The notes: generated from the sequence alone by a model not told the origin. A DNA stretch of 64,000 nucleotides from Stenotrophomonas maltophilia (GCF_006970445.1 NZ_CP033877.1:3418750-3482749), one strand, 5' to 3'; shown: positions 10,301 through 20,000, numbered from the stretch's first letter. A program made the numbers and translations.

Positions 10301-11042
10301 TCTCGTCGATCTGCTGGCGGCCCTCGACCACGCCACGCAGCGCGTCGCGCTGCTGCACGACCACGCCGCGGGCCACGCCCAGGCCCATCATGCCCAGCGT
10401 ATCGGCCACGGCGCCAAGCTCGTTGGCCTGGGTCTGCAGCTGTTCCGGCGCACCACCGGTGCGCAGGTGCAGGTCAAGCGCATCCTTGATGCGCAGCAGT
10501 TCTTCCTTCACTGCGCTGCCGACCGTGTCGAGCAGCTCGCGGTTGCGTCCGCTCAGGCTGCCACGGGCATGGTCCAGCTCGGCCTCGGTGGCGGTGACGC
10601 TGTCCGGCGCAAAGGCCAGCAGCACACTGTCAGTGACGCCTTCTTCGCCGCGCGACGCACGGATCTCGTTGAGCAGCGGCATCAGCACGATCGGAATGTC
10701 GCGATGGCCGTTCTGCAGGCGTTCCAGGTAGTCGGGCAGCAGCACGCTGCCACGCATCAGGGTCGCGCAGGCTTCATCACGGTCGGCCACGCGGCCGGCA
10801 CCGATGGCGTTGGCCAGCTGCTCCAGCTCTTCGGCCACCATCGCCGGGGCATACAGCTCGACCATGCGCAGGGTGCCCTGCACCTGGTGCAGGTAGCCGG
10901 CGCAGATGCGCATGCGGCTGGCATCGGTCGGGTCTTCCGCGTAGTACTCGACCTCATTGCGCACCTGGCGCAGGGTCTCGTCCAGCTCGGGCTTGACCCA
11001 GCCCAGCGCTGCGTGGCTCATCGCATCGCGCAGACTGCTCAT
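4317..11042 (-). CDS. chpA: Chemosensory hybrid histidine kinase ChpA/PilL
   Basis: A very large (2241-aa) CheA-type kinase of the type IV pilus chemosensory system. Hpt-like segments are seen at H52 (HQVQG), about residue 330 (phospho-His lost), H835 (HTLKGSG), H1013 (HTMNGAF) and H1507 (HTLKGGA), separated by long acidic Ala/Asp/Glu-rich linkers. A CheA core follows: dimerisation helices, HATPase (HMLRNSVAHGLE, DDGAGLD, GRGVGMDVV) and CheW domain. A C-terminal receiver ends the protein (LLDIEMPRMDG, D2167; K in YLGKPY). The frame is open further upstream, but the ATG at 11042 has an ACGGAG ribosome site and gives the family start. It is expected to phosphorylate PilG and PilH. Confidence 0.9.
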   Translation of the reverse strand: MSSLRDAMSHAALGWVKPELDETLRQVRNEVEYYAEDPTDASRMRICAGYLHQVQGTLRMVELYAPAMVAEELEQLANAIGAGRVADRDEACATLMRGSVLLPDYLERLQNGHRDIPIVLMPLLNEIRASRGEEGVTDSVLLAFAPDSVTATEAELDHARGSLSGRNRELLDTVGSAVKEELLRIKDALDLHLRTGGAPEQLQTQANELGAVADTLGMMGLGVARGVVVQQRDALRGVVEGRQQIDENLLLDIAGALLYVDASLDDQVAHLGAGGSGEDDPSAVENRRTVEVLAHEAIANFAAAREHFVAFIETSWNHAELQDVPRLLGDVSGALRMLDLGTAADYLRGVQQYIEAELIGRQRVPSGRQLDTLADAMASLEYYLEALRDRRPGREDILEITRSSLEALRYWPLPERNAVAPEAPALLPVEREPVALQAEPLQPERIEVPVQPAAPAAGDVPVPLPDFTFDPPPATPAPMVSDNRLMFGALGTVAAVAASTADNDASPLPTHDDAEASLVFAASSAPAPDVPQWELAPFHPEADPVAPADDERSPTFASFDPVSFELAEGDRSSASQWSLSEVPQVPEETAAPAINEMTDAVDSSATAFDAAPVFDPVAAEQDAAAEADDVVFRFDADALDNADDVLSLHAMETLSLDDDAALHPSLEIVDAVVPPLADASPAVLAEVDEAPDDLPVPSITPPLIDAAGPAAETSAPAVSVIDIDTIAPIDFSEADAQFFAELSAAAAGFNPQAMAAAAAPEAVLAAVAGTDADTDTNAGFDAGFDDDAENIDEDIREVFLEEFDDELANLGTLLPAWRMQPDNMDRLRPIRRIFHTLKGSGRLVGARTLGEFAWKIEGMLNRVLDGSRAASPAVLAMVDNAHAALPQLNAALRHGQRISVDLQAMQAIADRVGAGEETYYVPLPGAAAPVAPVAESEGEDEISRILDAEAGASALADTAEEAEAAGTPANIDSVLREILEAEVEVHQATLQDWLRSAQQAPRPVSDALLRAVHTMNGAFAMTEVPEITAVTGGAESYIKRALAAEVVPGDEGVAALDATAQAITATMEALQAEQPRIAPQQVLAQRLQALAGELPEARWPMVGLEDDEDDLALDDEPAAELDADASTAVALESDAVPHSFVTPEQEAEAHADTAEAPFADVAIEAGLEVGELTASDDLSRYFDAGWPSVPGEEEASLPAVESIQVADDVPGVAVDDVEAEAESVLLLSDDAGLTVVDDLSPYLDASALPVDDRDAEEIPVAVEAVASDMNASSFDHAHVADAEAFETPAALPLDSELSSLQDEMAAPGFAEPVSLEAALEAGLHVIDEEQPLADDGQWPVLGLQASELAPGEAEAFAEDADVGGEAAIGEGESADQPSPATVNEEVAEAAVPATAEPVRFFELEDAPGQVDVHAEAADLDAVTVSDAVAVGAPEADVPVTVAPDVHAIPVPEDSADTLDFSVYDRELVDIFVEEGKDLLDHCDGLISELRDAPQDREVLAGLQRDLHTLKGGARMAGINAIGDLGHSIESLLEAVAAGRTEIERRDVQLLERGFDRLHQLLTRTGDHRVVEPAQDLVDAFEVRTTTDIAAAAAAANVASVAEAASAPVASPAPALLDAPLSAPLPAEGVVDEDPLARPQQEQVRVRADLLDRLVNHAGEVAIYRSRLEQQLGAFRGAMGELERTNARLRDQLRRLDLETEAQIVARYQREQDHADQKFDPLELDRFSTLQQLSRALNESAADLGGLQGVLDDLSRQYDSLLQQQSRVSSELQDGLMRARMVPFDGLVPRLRRVVRQSGMDTGKQVHLTLEGTHGELDRNVLDRMVAPLEHMLRNSVAHGLEAPEQRRAAGKPEEGEVAIRLHREGSEIVLEVADDGAGLDREAIRRRAIDRGLLAADAQPNEQELDNLIFASGFSTADQVSQLAGRGVGMDVVRNEVRQLGGSVDIQSVRGQGVRFTLRLPQTLAVTQAVFVQIGETTFAVPVASVSGIGRLSRERFEAADSSYRYSGEDYPLYDLGSLVGQAPARADGQDQVPLLLVRAGDLRAAVAIDQVLGNREIVVKPVGLQIASVPGIYGATITGDGRVVVILDVAPLVRRFLANPTAPVLANAPRDERQVPLVMVVDDSLTMRKVTGRILERHNFEVSVARDGVEALERLEERVPDLMLLDIEMPRMDGYELATAMRADPRYKDVPIVMITSRSGDKHRQRAFEIGVQRYLGKPYQELDLMRNVYDLLGIARVRE

Positions 11043-11142
11043 GGACGCGCTCCGTTCGCCGCCGCGCGGTGGCCGCGCGAGTTCTGGCGTGGGGAATGGA
11101 AATGCTTCATCGACTGGTTCCTTGCTCGCCGCCCTGCCCGCG

Positions 11143-13179
11143 TCACGCCGGCAGCTTGAAGTCGGCGACCGAACGGCGCAGGTCCGCCGCCAGCTGCGCG
11201 AGGTGGCCGATCGACTCTGCGGTCTGCCCGGCACCCTGCGAGGTCTGGCCGGTGATCTGCCGGATCACGCCCATGGTGCGGGTGATGTCCGAAGCGGCGG
11301 CCGACTGCTGCTGGGCAGCGATGGAGATGTTCTTGATGAGGGTATTCAGTGCGTTGGACACGCGCTCGATCTCGGTCAGCGCGGTACCGGCGTCCTCCGC
11401 CAGGCGTGCACCGGACACCACTTCGGCAGTGGTCTGCTCCATCGAGGTGACCGCTTCGTTGGTGTCGGCCTGAATGGCCTGGACCAGGTTTTCGATGCGT
11501 CGGGTCGCACCCGAGGTACGTTCTGCCAGGCGCTGCACTTCGTCGGCCACGACCGCGAAACCGCGGCCCGCTTCACCGGCCGACGCTGCCTGCACCGCCG
11601 CGTTCAACGCCAGGATGTTGGTCTGCTCGGAGATGTCGTTGATCAGTTCCACGATCGAGCCGATTTCCTGCGACGACTCGCCCAGGCGCTTGATGCGCTT
11701 GGAGGTTTCCTGGATCTGGTCACGGATCTGGTCCATGCCCTGGATGGTCTCGCGCACCACGCCGGCACCCTCGGCGGCGATCACCACCGAGCGCTGTGCC
11801 ACGTCGGCCGACTCGGCCGAGTTGCGCGACACCTGCTCGATGCTCGCCGCGATTTCGCCGATGCGGTCCGAGGCCGAGGTGATCTGGTTGGCCTGGTGGC
11901 CCGCCGCCTCTGCCAGCTGCATGGCGGTGGCCTGCGTTTCCTGGGTGGACATCGCGACCTTGGCCGAGGTGTCATTGATGGTGGTCACCAGATGGCGCAG
12001 CTCGTCGACCGCGTAGTTGATCGCGTCGGCGATCGCACCGGTCATGTCCTCGGTCACCGAGGCCTTCACCGTCAGGTCGCCCTCACCGAGCGAGGAGATT
12101 TCGTCCAGCAGCCGCATGATCGCCTGCTGGTTGCGGCTGTTGAATTCCACCTGGGTCTGGTAACGCAGTTCCTGCTCGCGCGAGCGGCTGCGCACGTTGG
12201 TGGAGACGAAGCCGATGATCGCGATCAGCGACAGCGCACCGGACACCACGCCGATCCAGAAGTTCGGGAACAGGCGGGTGTCAGACACCGAGCCGAACGA
12301 GGAGAACGCGTCGAACAACTTGCGGCTGTCATCCAGCATGTGGGCCGAACCCTGGCCCAGCGCGGTGGCGGCGGACTGCGCCGCGAACAGCTGGCGCGAG
12401 CTGGCCAGGATCGCGTCGGCGTCCTGCTTCATCGCTTCCCACTTCTGCTGCGACTGCTCCAGCGCGGCCACGGCAGCGGCACCGCGCACGGCGGTGATGC
12501 CCAGTTCCTCGTTGCCGTTGCGCAGGCCGTCGAGCACCTGCGAGAACACGGTGATGTCACGCGCCAGCGCATCACCGGAGGTCGCTGCGGCGCTGCCACC
12601 GGCACGCATTTCGGTCACGCGGCGGGCCATCGAACCGGCCACCACGACCTGCTGCAGTGCACTGTACACCTGCGACGACGGTGCACCGGAGGCCGACATC
12701 GCGCGCACCAGCTCGTTCAGCTGGGCCTGCAGGCCCGGCACCGCGCCGGTGAAGTTGTTGGCATTGCCGGCCAGCGCCAGCACGGCCGGCTCACTGGCCA
12801 CCAGCTGCCCGGCCTGCTTGCCCAGCGGCGCCCAGGTCTCGCCCAGGGTAGCGATGGCACCGGACACGCCCGGCTCCTTGCCATAGCGGCCCTGCAGCGT
12901 CGACACGTTCTGCTCGATCGCGTTGCGGGTGGCCTTGAAGGCGGTGAAGGCCTGGGCGTTGCCGCCGACCGCGTCACGTCCCTGGTTGGCCAGCTGCTGC
13001 GACAGCACCTGCAGGTCGGCGGCCTTGGAGCCGGCATCGGCAAGGCGGCTGCCCTGCCAGGTGGCGACACCGGTGTTGACGCCGAACAGGATCATCGATG
13101 CCAGCAGCAGGAACAGCCAGAGGTTGCTGCCGCCCAGCCGCAGCTTGCCGGTCTTGGTGGCGTCCGAAGCAGTACTCAT
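11143..13179 (-). CDS. pilJ: Type IV pilus methyl-accepting chemoreceptor PilJ
   Basis: A 678-aa inner-membrane receptor. It has a transmembrane segment near residues 18-40 ([18 protein letters not shown]), a periplasmic PilJ-type ligand region, a second membrane segment near 310-330 ([18 protein letters not shown]) and a HAMP-like stretch. The C-terminus is a methyl-accepting signalling domain with the conserved hairpin tip ([33 protein letters not shown]). In P. aeruginosa PilJ signals pilus or surface state to ChpA through PilI. It lies 41 nt after pilI and about 100 nt before chpA. Confidence 0.93.
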   Translation of the reverse strand: MSTASDATKTGKLRLGGSNLWLFLLLASMILFGVNTGVATWQGSRLADAGSKAADLQVLSQQLANQGRDAVGGNAQAFTAFKATRNAIEQNVSTLQGRYGKEPGVSGAIATLGETWAPLGKQAGQLVASEPAVLALAGNANNFTGAVPGLQAQLNELVRAMSASGAPSSQVYSALQQVVVAGSMARRVTEMRAGGSAAATSGDALARDITVFSQVLDGLRNGNEELGITAVRGAAAVAALEQSQQKWEAMKQDADAILASSRQLFAAQSAATALGQGSAHMLDDSRKLFDAFSSFGSVSDTRLFPNFWIGVVSGALSLIAIIGFVSTNVRSRSREQELRYQTQVEFNSRNQQAIMRLLDEISSLGEGDLTVKASVTEDMTGAIADAINYAVDELRHLVTTINDTSAKVAMSTQETQATAMQLAEAAGHQANQITSASDRIGEIAASIEQVSRNSAESADVAQRSVVIAAEGAGVVRETIQGMDQIRDQIQETSKRIKRLGESSQEIGSIVELINDISEQTNILALNAAVQAASAGEAGRGFAVVADEVQRLAERTSGATRRIENLVQAIQADTNEAVTSMEQTTAEVVSGARLAEDAGTALTEIERVSNALNTLIKNISIAAQQQSAAASDITRTMGVIRQITGQTSQGAGQTAESIGHLAQLAADLRRSVADFKLPA

Positions 13180-13220
13180 CGTTCAACCTCGATCTTCAAT
13201 GCAGGGGGCGATGCCCGGCC

Positions 13221-13751
13221 TCAGGCCGCGGCTTGCCGGAATTCAGGAGTGCGCGACAGCAGCGAGAGCGAGAACACGCCCCAGTCATGGCCGTCGGCAT
13301 GGAAGGCACGGTCGACGAAATGGCCGTAGCGGCCTTCGGCCAACGTGCCCGCTTCGATCTGCTGGTCCAGCTCGAAGCTGCGCTGGCCGAACAGTTCATC
13401 GATGGTCAGTGCGACGTCGCCGCCGGCCTGGCGCATGATCAGCACGCGCTGGCCTTCCTGCTGCACGGTGCGCGCGCCTTCCAGGAAGTACTTCAGGTCG
13501 ACCACCGGGAACAGGTTGCCGCGCAGGTTGCCCACGCCCAGCAGCCAGGGCTGCGCGCAGGGCACCGGGGTCACCGGCGGCATCGGCACGATTTCCACCA
13601 CTTCGCGGAAATCGGACACCAGCCGGCGCTGGCCGACGCGGAAACCCACGCCACGCCACAGGTCCTGGGCAAACTGCCGCCCGGGCAGCTGCACCGCATG
13701 GGCCAGGCTGCGCCGTTCGTAGGCTTCAAGGATGTCGAAGGGCGAGCGCAT
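13221..13751 (-). CDS. pilI: CheW-like adaptor PilI
   Basis: A 176-aa CheW-domain protein (GVGFRVGQRRLVSDFREVVEI, WLLGVGNLRGNLFPVVDLKYFL) that couples PilJ to ChpA. The start codon overlaps the pilH stop by one base (TGATG at 13753-13749), so the two genes are translationally coupled. The position between pilH and pilJ matches the conserved order of the P. aeruginosa and Xanthomonas clusters. It acts on the cytoplasmic side of the receptor array. Confidence 0.92.
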   Translation of the reverse strand: MRSPFDILEAYERRSLAHAVQLPGRQFAQDLWRGVGFRVGQRRLVSDFREVVEIVPMPPVTPVPCAQPWLLGVGNLRGNLFPVVDLKYFLEGARTVQQEGQRVLIMRQAGGDVALTIDELFGQRSFELDQQIEAGTLAEGRYGHFVDRAFHADGHDWGVFSLSLLSRTPEFRQAAA

Positions 13752-14113
13752 CAGGCCACCAGCTCGTTGATCCGCGCGATCAGTTCATCCTCGCGCGGTG
13801 GCTTGACGATGTAATCGGCTGCGCCCTGGCGCAGGCCCCAGGCCTTGTCGGTTTCCATCGCCTTGGTGCTGACGATGATCACCGGGATGTGCTTGATCGC
13901 CGCATCACGGGCCATTGCACGGGTGGCCTGGAAACCGCTCATGCCGGGCAGGACCACGTCCATCAGCACCAGCTGCGGCACCTGGTCGCGGACCAGCTGC
14001 AGGCCATCCTCGGCGTTGTCCGCTTCCAGCACCTCGTGGCCGGCACGGCGCAGCCACTGGGTGAACACCGCGCGGTCGGTCGGTGAATCCTCGATCAGGA
14101 CGATACGAGCCAT
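13751..14113 (-). CDS. pilH: Twitching motility response regulator PilH
   Basis: A 120-aa stand-alone receiver (CheY-like). The acidic pocket is E8/D9, the phospho-acceptor is D52 (LVLMDVVLPGMSG) and the conserved Lys is K104 (YIVKPP). In P. aeruginosa PilH is one of two CheY-like outputs of ChpA and is linked to pilus retraction and phosphate flow. It lies 18 nt downstream of pilG and overlaps pilI by one base. Confidence 0.92.
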   Translation of the reverse strand: MARIVLIEDSPTDRAVFTQWLRRAGHEVLEADNAEDGLQLVRDQVPQLVLMDVVLPGMSGFQATRAMARDAAIKHIPVIIVSTKAMETDKAWGLRQGAADYIVKPPREDELIARINELVA

Positions 14114-14131
14114 TGTGCCTTTCCCCCCTGG

Positions 14132-14533
14132 TCAGGCGTTGACGTATGTGCGGATGGCACCCAGCAGTTCTTCGCGCGTGAAAGGCTTGGTCAGGTACTG
14201 CTCCGAGCCGACGATGCGCCCCCGCGCCTTGTCGAACAGGCCATCCTTGGATGACAGCATGATCACCGGGGTCGCCTTGAACAGCTGGTTGCCCTTGATC
14301 AGCGCGCAGGTCTGGTAGCCATCCAGGCGCGGCATCATGATGTCGACGAAGATGATCTGCGGCTGCTGGTCTGCGATCTTGGCAAGCGCTTCAAAGCCGT
14401 CGGTGGCGGTGACCACCTCGCAGCCTTCGCGCTTGAGCAGCGTTTCCGCAGTCCTGCGGATGGTCTTCGAATCATCGATGACCATCACCCGGAGTCCTGC
14501 GAGTTCCCCGCCCGCAGTCGTGTTTTCAGTCAT
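14132..14533 (-). CDS. pilG: Twitching motility response regulator PilG
   Basis: A 133-aa CheY-like receiver and the first gene of the chemosensory operon. D20/D21 form the acidic pocket, D64 the phospho-site (IIFVDIMMPRLDGYQ) and K117 the conserved Lys (YLTKPF). In P. aeruginosa PilG promotes pilus extension and feeds adenylate cyclase control. It is divergent from gshB across a 240-bp gap that should hold the operon promoter; I could not assign clear -35/-10 boxes there. Confidence 0.93.
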   Translation of the reverse strand: MTENTTAGGELAGLRVMVIDDSKTIRRTAETLLKREGCEVVTATDGFEALAKIADQQPQIIFVDIMMPRLDGYQTCALIKGNQLFKATPVIMLSSKDGLFDKARGRIVGSEQYLTKPFTREELLGAIRTYVNA

Positions 14534-14773
14534 TGCCTATCCCCAAGCGCACGGCCCAATCTCTGGCGGGAGCCGCTGCGAAAGCGTATCTATATCGCAC
14601 TTTCTGCGCCCGCTTCAAGGCCGGCCCACCGCGCAGGGGGTGGCGCCCGGCTGAACGTGACCGGGTTCGCAATGACTGCGCTGCCGGCAGGCGGACGCTG
14701 CGTTGCAGTACGGCAGGGAGGCGCGCGGCCAGCGTTGCCGCTACCATCAACGCCTTGCCTGACAGGTGCGCCC

Positions 14774-15720
<947 letters not shown>

Positions 15721-15721
<1 letters not shown>

Positions 15722-16605
15722 TGGCGGCCGCACCTGCCGTCCTGCCGCCGCCGCCGCGCGAAGCGCAACGGCTGGGGGCGACCATCGCGCTGTCGGTGCT
15801 GGTCCACGCCCTGCTGATCCTGGGCGTGGGCTTCGCCGTGAAGGGTGATGCACCGCTGGTGCCGACGCTGGAAGTGATCTTCAGCCAGACCCGCACCGCA
15901 CTGACGCCGAAGCAGGCCGATTTCCTTGCCGCCGCCAGCCAGGAAGGTGGTGGCGAGCACGACCGTGCGCAGCGCCCGCGCGACAACCAGGCCGGCATCG
16001 TGCCGCAGGCGCAGGCGGGGCTGAGCCCGGTGCCACAACAGCAGCAGTCGGCCGCGCCGGTTCCGCCGCCGCAGGCACGGGTGGTCAGCAGCCGCAACGG
16101 AGAAGACACCGTCGCGCAGGCGCAGTCCCGGCCGACGCCGGAACAGCCGGAGCCGGATGCACCGCTGACCGCGCGTGAGCAGCGCGATGTGGAGATGGCG
16201 CGACTGGCGGCTGAAGTGCATCTGCGCTCGGCGCAGTACGCCAAGCGCCCGAACCGCAAGTTCGTGTCGGCCAGCACGCGTGAATATGCCTATGCCAATT
16301 ACCTGCGTGCCTGGGTCGACCGTGCCGAGCGCGTAGGCAACCTGAATTACCCGGACGAGGCCCGGCAGCGCCGGCTCGGCGGCCAGGTGGTGATCAGCGT
16401 GGGCGTGCGCCGCGATGGCAGCGTGGAGAGCAGCCGGATCCTGCGAACCAGCGGAACGCCATTGCTGGATGAGGCGGCGCTGCGGGTGGTGAAGCTGGCA
16501 CAGCCGTTCCCGCCGTTGCCGAAGACCGAGGACGAGATCGACATCCTGCAGGTCACCCGCACCTGGGTGTTCCTGCCGGGCGGCACCCTGCACGACGACC
16601 GGTAG
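15721..16605 (+). CDS. Energy transducer TonB-like protein
   Basis: A 294-aa protein with one N-terminal membrane anchor (about 20-40, TIALSVLVHALLILGVGFAV). A Gln/Pro-rich periplasmic linker follows, then a C-terminal TonB domain (LNYPDEARQRRLGGQVVISV, SGTPLLDEAALRVVKLAQPF). It is translationally coupled to gshB (TGATG at 15719-15723). In P. aeruginosa the gene at this position, next to gshB and pilG, is tonB3, which has been linked to twitching motility. No exbB/exbD is adjacent, so it may borrow ExbBD from elsewhere or work with the pilus system. Confidence 0.85.
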
Positions 16606-16765
16606 GTTTTCTTCCCGGGCCTGCGCCCCGGGGCCCGCTGCAAGCCCAAGCAACTGCAACAGCAGGATCAAGAGCTGCGGTTGGGCTTTGGGTTTGGCGG
16701 GGCGGTGTGGGCTTGCAGGACACGCCGCCCCACCTCTGGCAGATCGCGGCGCATCATTGCTGTTG

Positions 16766-16810
16766 GTAGGTGTCGACCTTGGTCGACACACATCCACGCC
16801 ACGCGTGGAT
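16766..16810. repeat. Pair of short palindromes (GTAG REP plus ATCCACGC dyad)
   Basis: A GTAG head at 16766 is followed by a perfect palindrome GTGTCGACCTTGGTCGACAC (16770-16789). Two bases later comes ATCCACGC-cac-GCGTGGAT (16792-16810). The same pair recurs at 57080-57123. They lie in the 515-bp gene-free gap between the convergent tonB-like gene and tsaB, where no coding region is visible. Confidence 0.75.
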
Positions 16811-16893
16811 GCGAGCGAAGCGACCCGCTTTTGACTTTGACTTTTCTTTTTTTGATTTTCCGTGGCGGACGCACACGGAAACTGTCAGAAGTC

Positions 16894-17069
16894 GGGCGGG
16901 GTGGGTTCGCGGGGGTGTCCGCGGCATGGATGCCGCAGCCAAGCCCCCATGGGTGAGGGCGCTTTGCTTGCGAAGCACGGCTTCGCAAGCGCCCGAACGC
17001 ACAGCCGCCAGCGGCTGGGCCGGACCGCGGAGCGGGGTTCACGGCGCCCCCCGCGAACCCACCCCGCCC
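16894..17069. repeat. Long imperfect palindrome, copy A (tonB-tsaB gap)
   Basis: The outer arms 16894-16915 and 17048-17069 (22 nt) are exact reverse complements beginning GGGCGGGGTGGGTTCGC. Inside are a second dyad, GCTTGCGAAGC / GCTTCGCAAGC around 16966-16991, and the shared core GGCATGGATGCC. The left flank (CGCACACGGAAACTGTCAGA) and right flank (GCCACGAGGGGCT...GCCGTTGG) also occur around copy C at 20286-20381, in the same orientation. The element fills the gap between convergent genes. Confidence 0.8.
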
Positions 17070-17121
17070 GGCCAAGCGAGGCGTTTGATTTACGCGATCA
17101 ACCAACCCCGCCACGAGGGGC

Positions 17122-17835
17122 TCAGCCGTTGGCCTTCGCCTTCGCCTCGCGCGCGGCCTGCTGCTCGACCAGGGTCAGTGCCACGTTGTCGCGAAGATAG
17201 GCCGGCTCCACCTTCTCCGGCGCAATGGCTTCGCCTCGTGCGAAGGCCGGCACCGCCAGGGTCAGCAGATCCGACGCGCGCGGTAGTGCAGTGGCATCGA
17301 ATCCGCGCAGGCCAGCACCGAGCTGCGCCACCAGTGCGCCCTCGGCCGCACCGAAACCGGTGCCGACACCGTAGGCCGACAATCCTTCCGGCAACGCCAC
17401 CACCGCCGGCGCGCACACGCGTTCGGCATCACGCGCGACCGGCAGCCCGTCCACACGCTCGAAGCGAGCGACATACAGCTCCCCCATCCGCGCATCGATC
17501 GCCGACAGGATCTGCGTTTCCGCGGCCGGTGCCCGCAGCGCCAGTACCTGCAGCGTCGAGACCGGCAGCAGCGGGCGGTCCAGCGCCAGCGCGATGCCCT
17601 GGGCGATGGCAATTGCCAGGCGCACACCCGTGAATGCACCCGGGCCGCGACTGAGCGCGATGCCATCGAGCTGGCGGCGGCTGATGCCGGCTTCGGCCAG
17701 CAGCGCCTCGGCCCATGGCAGGCTCAGTTCGGCATGCCGGCGCGGGGCGATCTCGAAACGTTCCAGCACCTGCCCATCCACATGCAGGGCAACGGAACAG
17801 GCTTCGGTGGCGGTTTCAAAGGCGAGCAGTTTCAT
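17122..17835 (-). CDS. tsaB: tRNA threonylcarbamoyladenosine biosynthesis protein TsaB
   Basis: A 237-aa ASKHA-fold protein with MKLLAFETATEACSVAL and SRGPGAFTGVRLAIAIAQGIAL. TsaB pairs with TsaD (the catalytic partner) and TsaE to add threonylcarbamoyl to A37 of ANN-decoding tRNAs in the cytoplasm. It lies 9 nt downstream of the helicase gene and probably shares its transcript. TsaB lacks the metal-binding motif of TsaD, as seen here. It is flanked at a distance by two same-orientation palindrome copies (A and C). Confidence 0.92.
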   Translation of the reverse strand: MKLLAFETATEACSVALHVDGQVLERFEIAPRRHAELSLPWAEALLAEAGISRRQLDGIALSRGPGAFTGVRLAIAIAQGIALALDRPLLPVSTLQVLALRAPAAETQILSAIDARMGELYVARFERVDGLPVARDAERVCAPAVVALPEGLSAYGVGTGFGAAEGALVAQLGAGLRGFDATALPRASDLLTLAVPAFARGEAIAPEKVEPAYLRDNVALTLVEQQAAREAKAKANG

Positions 17836-17844
17836 CGGATCAGG

Positions 17845-19893
17845 TCAGAACAGGGGGAACGTGGCGCCGGGTGCCGGTTGCGGGCCCGCCGCAACAGCGG
17901 ACGGAGCAGCGGCATCATCGGCCACGGGTGCCCATTGTGGCGTAAAGAAGGCCTGCACATCGGCCAGGCTGCGGGTGCGCCGGAACGGCGGTAGCGACTC
18001 AAGGAAGATCCGGCCATAGCCCCGGTTGAGCAGGCGAGGGTCGCACAGGACCAGCACGCCCCGGTCGCTTTCGCTGCGGATCAGGCGGCCGACGCCCTGC
18101 TTCAGTGCGATCACTGCCTGCGGCAGCTGTTCGTCGCGGAACGGATTGCCGCCCTGGCTGCGGATCGCCTCCAGCCGTGCCTCGTACACCGGATCGTCAG
18201 GTGCGGCGAACGGCAGCTTGTCGATCATCACCACGCTCAGCGCTTCGCCGACCACGTCCACGCCTTCGCGGAAACTGGCCGAGCCCAGCAGCACGCCATT
18301 GCCTGATTCACGGAAACGCTGCAGCAGCGTCGCGCGTGGCGCCTCGCCCTGCACGAACAACGGCCACGGCCCGTCGCGCAGCGCCTCGGCGGCCTCGCGC
18401 AATGCGCGATGCGAGGCGAACAACAGGAACGCCCTGCCCTGCGAGGCCTGCAACACCGGCCGCAGGGTCTGGATCAGCGCGGTGCCGAATCCGCGCGCTG
18501 CCGGATCGGGCAGGCCTTCGGGCAGGTAGCACAATGCCTGCTCGGGCCAATTGAACGGACTCGGCTGGACCAGCGTGTGCGGATCATCCAGGCCCAGGCG
18601 GGTGGCGATGTGGTCGAAGCCACCGCCCACGGTCAGCGTCGCCGAGGTGAAGATCCATGCCGCGCGACTGCGCTCGCGATGCTCGCGCAGCGGGCCGGAC
18701 ACATCCATCGGCGTGCGCTGGCAGCGGAAACCACGCGGTGTGAGCTCGTACCAGAGCACATCGGCGGCACTGGCGTGGTCCGCCGGATCGGTATCGAAAT
18801 CGAGCGCGGGCTCATCATCGCCCAGCCAGCGCTGCAGCCGCGATACCGCTTCGCGCGCCCGCGCATGGCAGGCATCCAGACCCGCCGCCGCTTCGCGCAA
18901 CGGTTGCAGTGCCTGCTCCAACGTCACCAGGCCGGCCATCACCGTATCGAAACCGTCGCGGACCTGTGGCATGGCCAGCGCACGCCACTGCGTACCACGC
19001 GGCGGCAGCCCCTCCATCGCCGAACGCAACGCCAGCAACGCCTGTTGCAACTGGTCGACCGGCTCCTGCAGGGCCGACTGCGCGCCCCCCACGCCGCGTG
19101 CCTCGGCCAGGCAGTCGCGACCCAGTTCCTGCCATGGGCGCATGCCGAAACCTTCGCCGAAGAACTGCGCAGCCAACTCTGGCAGCTGGTGTGCCTCGTC
19201 GATGACAAAGGCCTGCGCCCCCGGCAGCAACTCTCCGAAACCATCCTGTTTCAGTGCCAGATCGGCCAGCAGCAGGTGATGGTTGACCACCACCACATCG
19301 GCAGCCTGTGCACGCTGCCGTGCGCGCACCACGAAGCAGTCGTCCCAGAACGGGCAGTCGGTGCCCAGGCAGTTGTCGACGGTGGAGGTGACCATCGGCA
19401 GCAGCGGCGAGTCATCGGCCAGGCCTTCCAGTTCGGCGATGTCACCGAACTCCGAACGACCGGACCAGGCCAGGATGCGTTGGAACTGCGCAGCCTGCTC
19501 CGGGCTGGAAAAACGCGGCTCGCCCCGCGCCTGCTGCAGTCGGTAGCGGCACAGGTAGTTCGCGCGTCCCTTCAGCAGCGCGCTGCGCAGGCCGACGCCC
19601 AGCGCCTGGCGCACGCGCGGCAGATCGCGGTGGTAGAGCTGGTCCTGCAGCGCGCGGGTACCGGTGGAGATGATGGTGCGCAATCCGGACAGCAACACCG
19701 GCACCAGATAGGCAAAGGTCTTGCCGGTGCCGGTACCCGCCTCGGCCAGCAGCAGGTCCCGCTGCTGCAGCGCATCGGCGATGGCTTCGGTCAGGTGCAG
19801 CTGTGCCGGACGCGGGACAAAGGCATCCAGATGCGAGGCTAGCGCGCCGCCGTCGCTGAGGGCTTCGCGGCTGGCATGGACAAGGTCGGACAT
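17845..19893 (-). CDS. yoaA: DinG-family ATP-dependent DNA helicase, YoaA type
   Basis: A 682-aa XPD/DinG-like superfamily 2 helicase. It has Walker A EAGTGTGKT (about 51-59), STGTRALQDQLYHRDLP, a DEAH box (FVIDEAHQLPELAAQFF) and four iron-sulfur cysteines (one in ANYLCRYRL, three in CLGTDCPFWDDC). The C-terminal helicase motifs include GSASFREGVDV and QGVGRLIRS. In E. coli YoaA works with the polymerase subunit HolC in replication-fork repair. The start at 19893 (MSDLVHASREAL) is preferred over an upstream in-frame start because the added residues look like repeat DNA. Confidence 0.88.
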   Translation of the reverse strand: MSDLVHASREALSDGGALASHLDAFVPRPAQLHLTEAIADALQQRDLLLAEAGTGTGKTFAYLVPVLLSGLRTIISTGTRALQDQLYHRDLPRVRQALGVGLRSALLKGRANYLCRYRLQQARGEPRFSSPEQAAQFQRILAWSGRSEFGDIAELEGLADDSPLLPMVTSTVDNCLGTDCPFWDDCFVVRARQRAQAADVVVVNHHLLLADLALKQDGFGELLPGAQAFVIDEAHQLPELAAQFFGEGFGMRPWQELGRDCLAEARGVGGAQSALQEPVDQLQQALLALRSAMEGLPPRGTQWRALAMPQVRDGFDTVMAGLVTLEQALQPLREAAAGLDACHARAREAVSRLQRWLGDDEPALDFDTDPADHASAADVLWYELTPRGFRCQRTPMDVSGPLREHRERSRAAWIFTSATLTVGGGFDHIATRLGLDDPHTLVQPSPFNWPEQALCYLPEGLPDPAARGFGTALIQTLRPVLQASQGRAFLLFASHRALREAAEALRDGPWPLFVQGEAPRATLLQRFRESGNGVLLGSASFREGVDVVGEALSVVMIDKLPFAAPDDPVYEARLEAIRSQGGNPFRDEQLPQAVIALKQGVGRLIRSESDRGVLVLCDPRLLNRGYGRIFLESLPPFRRTRSLADVQAFFTPQWAPVADDAAAPSAVAAGPQPAPGATFPLF

Positions 19894-20000
19894 CAGAGGG
19901 AAAGGATACCCGGCCGGGCGCTGCCCGGCACCCGTTTCAAGCCGGAGCAACAGCAACAGCAACAGCGGTGTTCATGGCTCTGGGTTGCTACGTGCTGGGC

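Noticed and set aside
4002..11159. Two very long open frames on the plus strand (about 1150 and 1188 codons) opposite chpA
   Set aside because: They are antisense to a well-supported kinase gene, have no recognisable domain and arise because the GC-rich codons of an acidic, Ala-rich protein rarely give stops on the other strand.
16606..17121. Frames of 80-290 codons across the tonB-tsaB gap
   Set aside because: They run through palindromic repeat DNA and appear again in the other repeat copies, so they are repeat artefacts.
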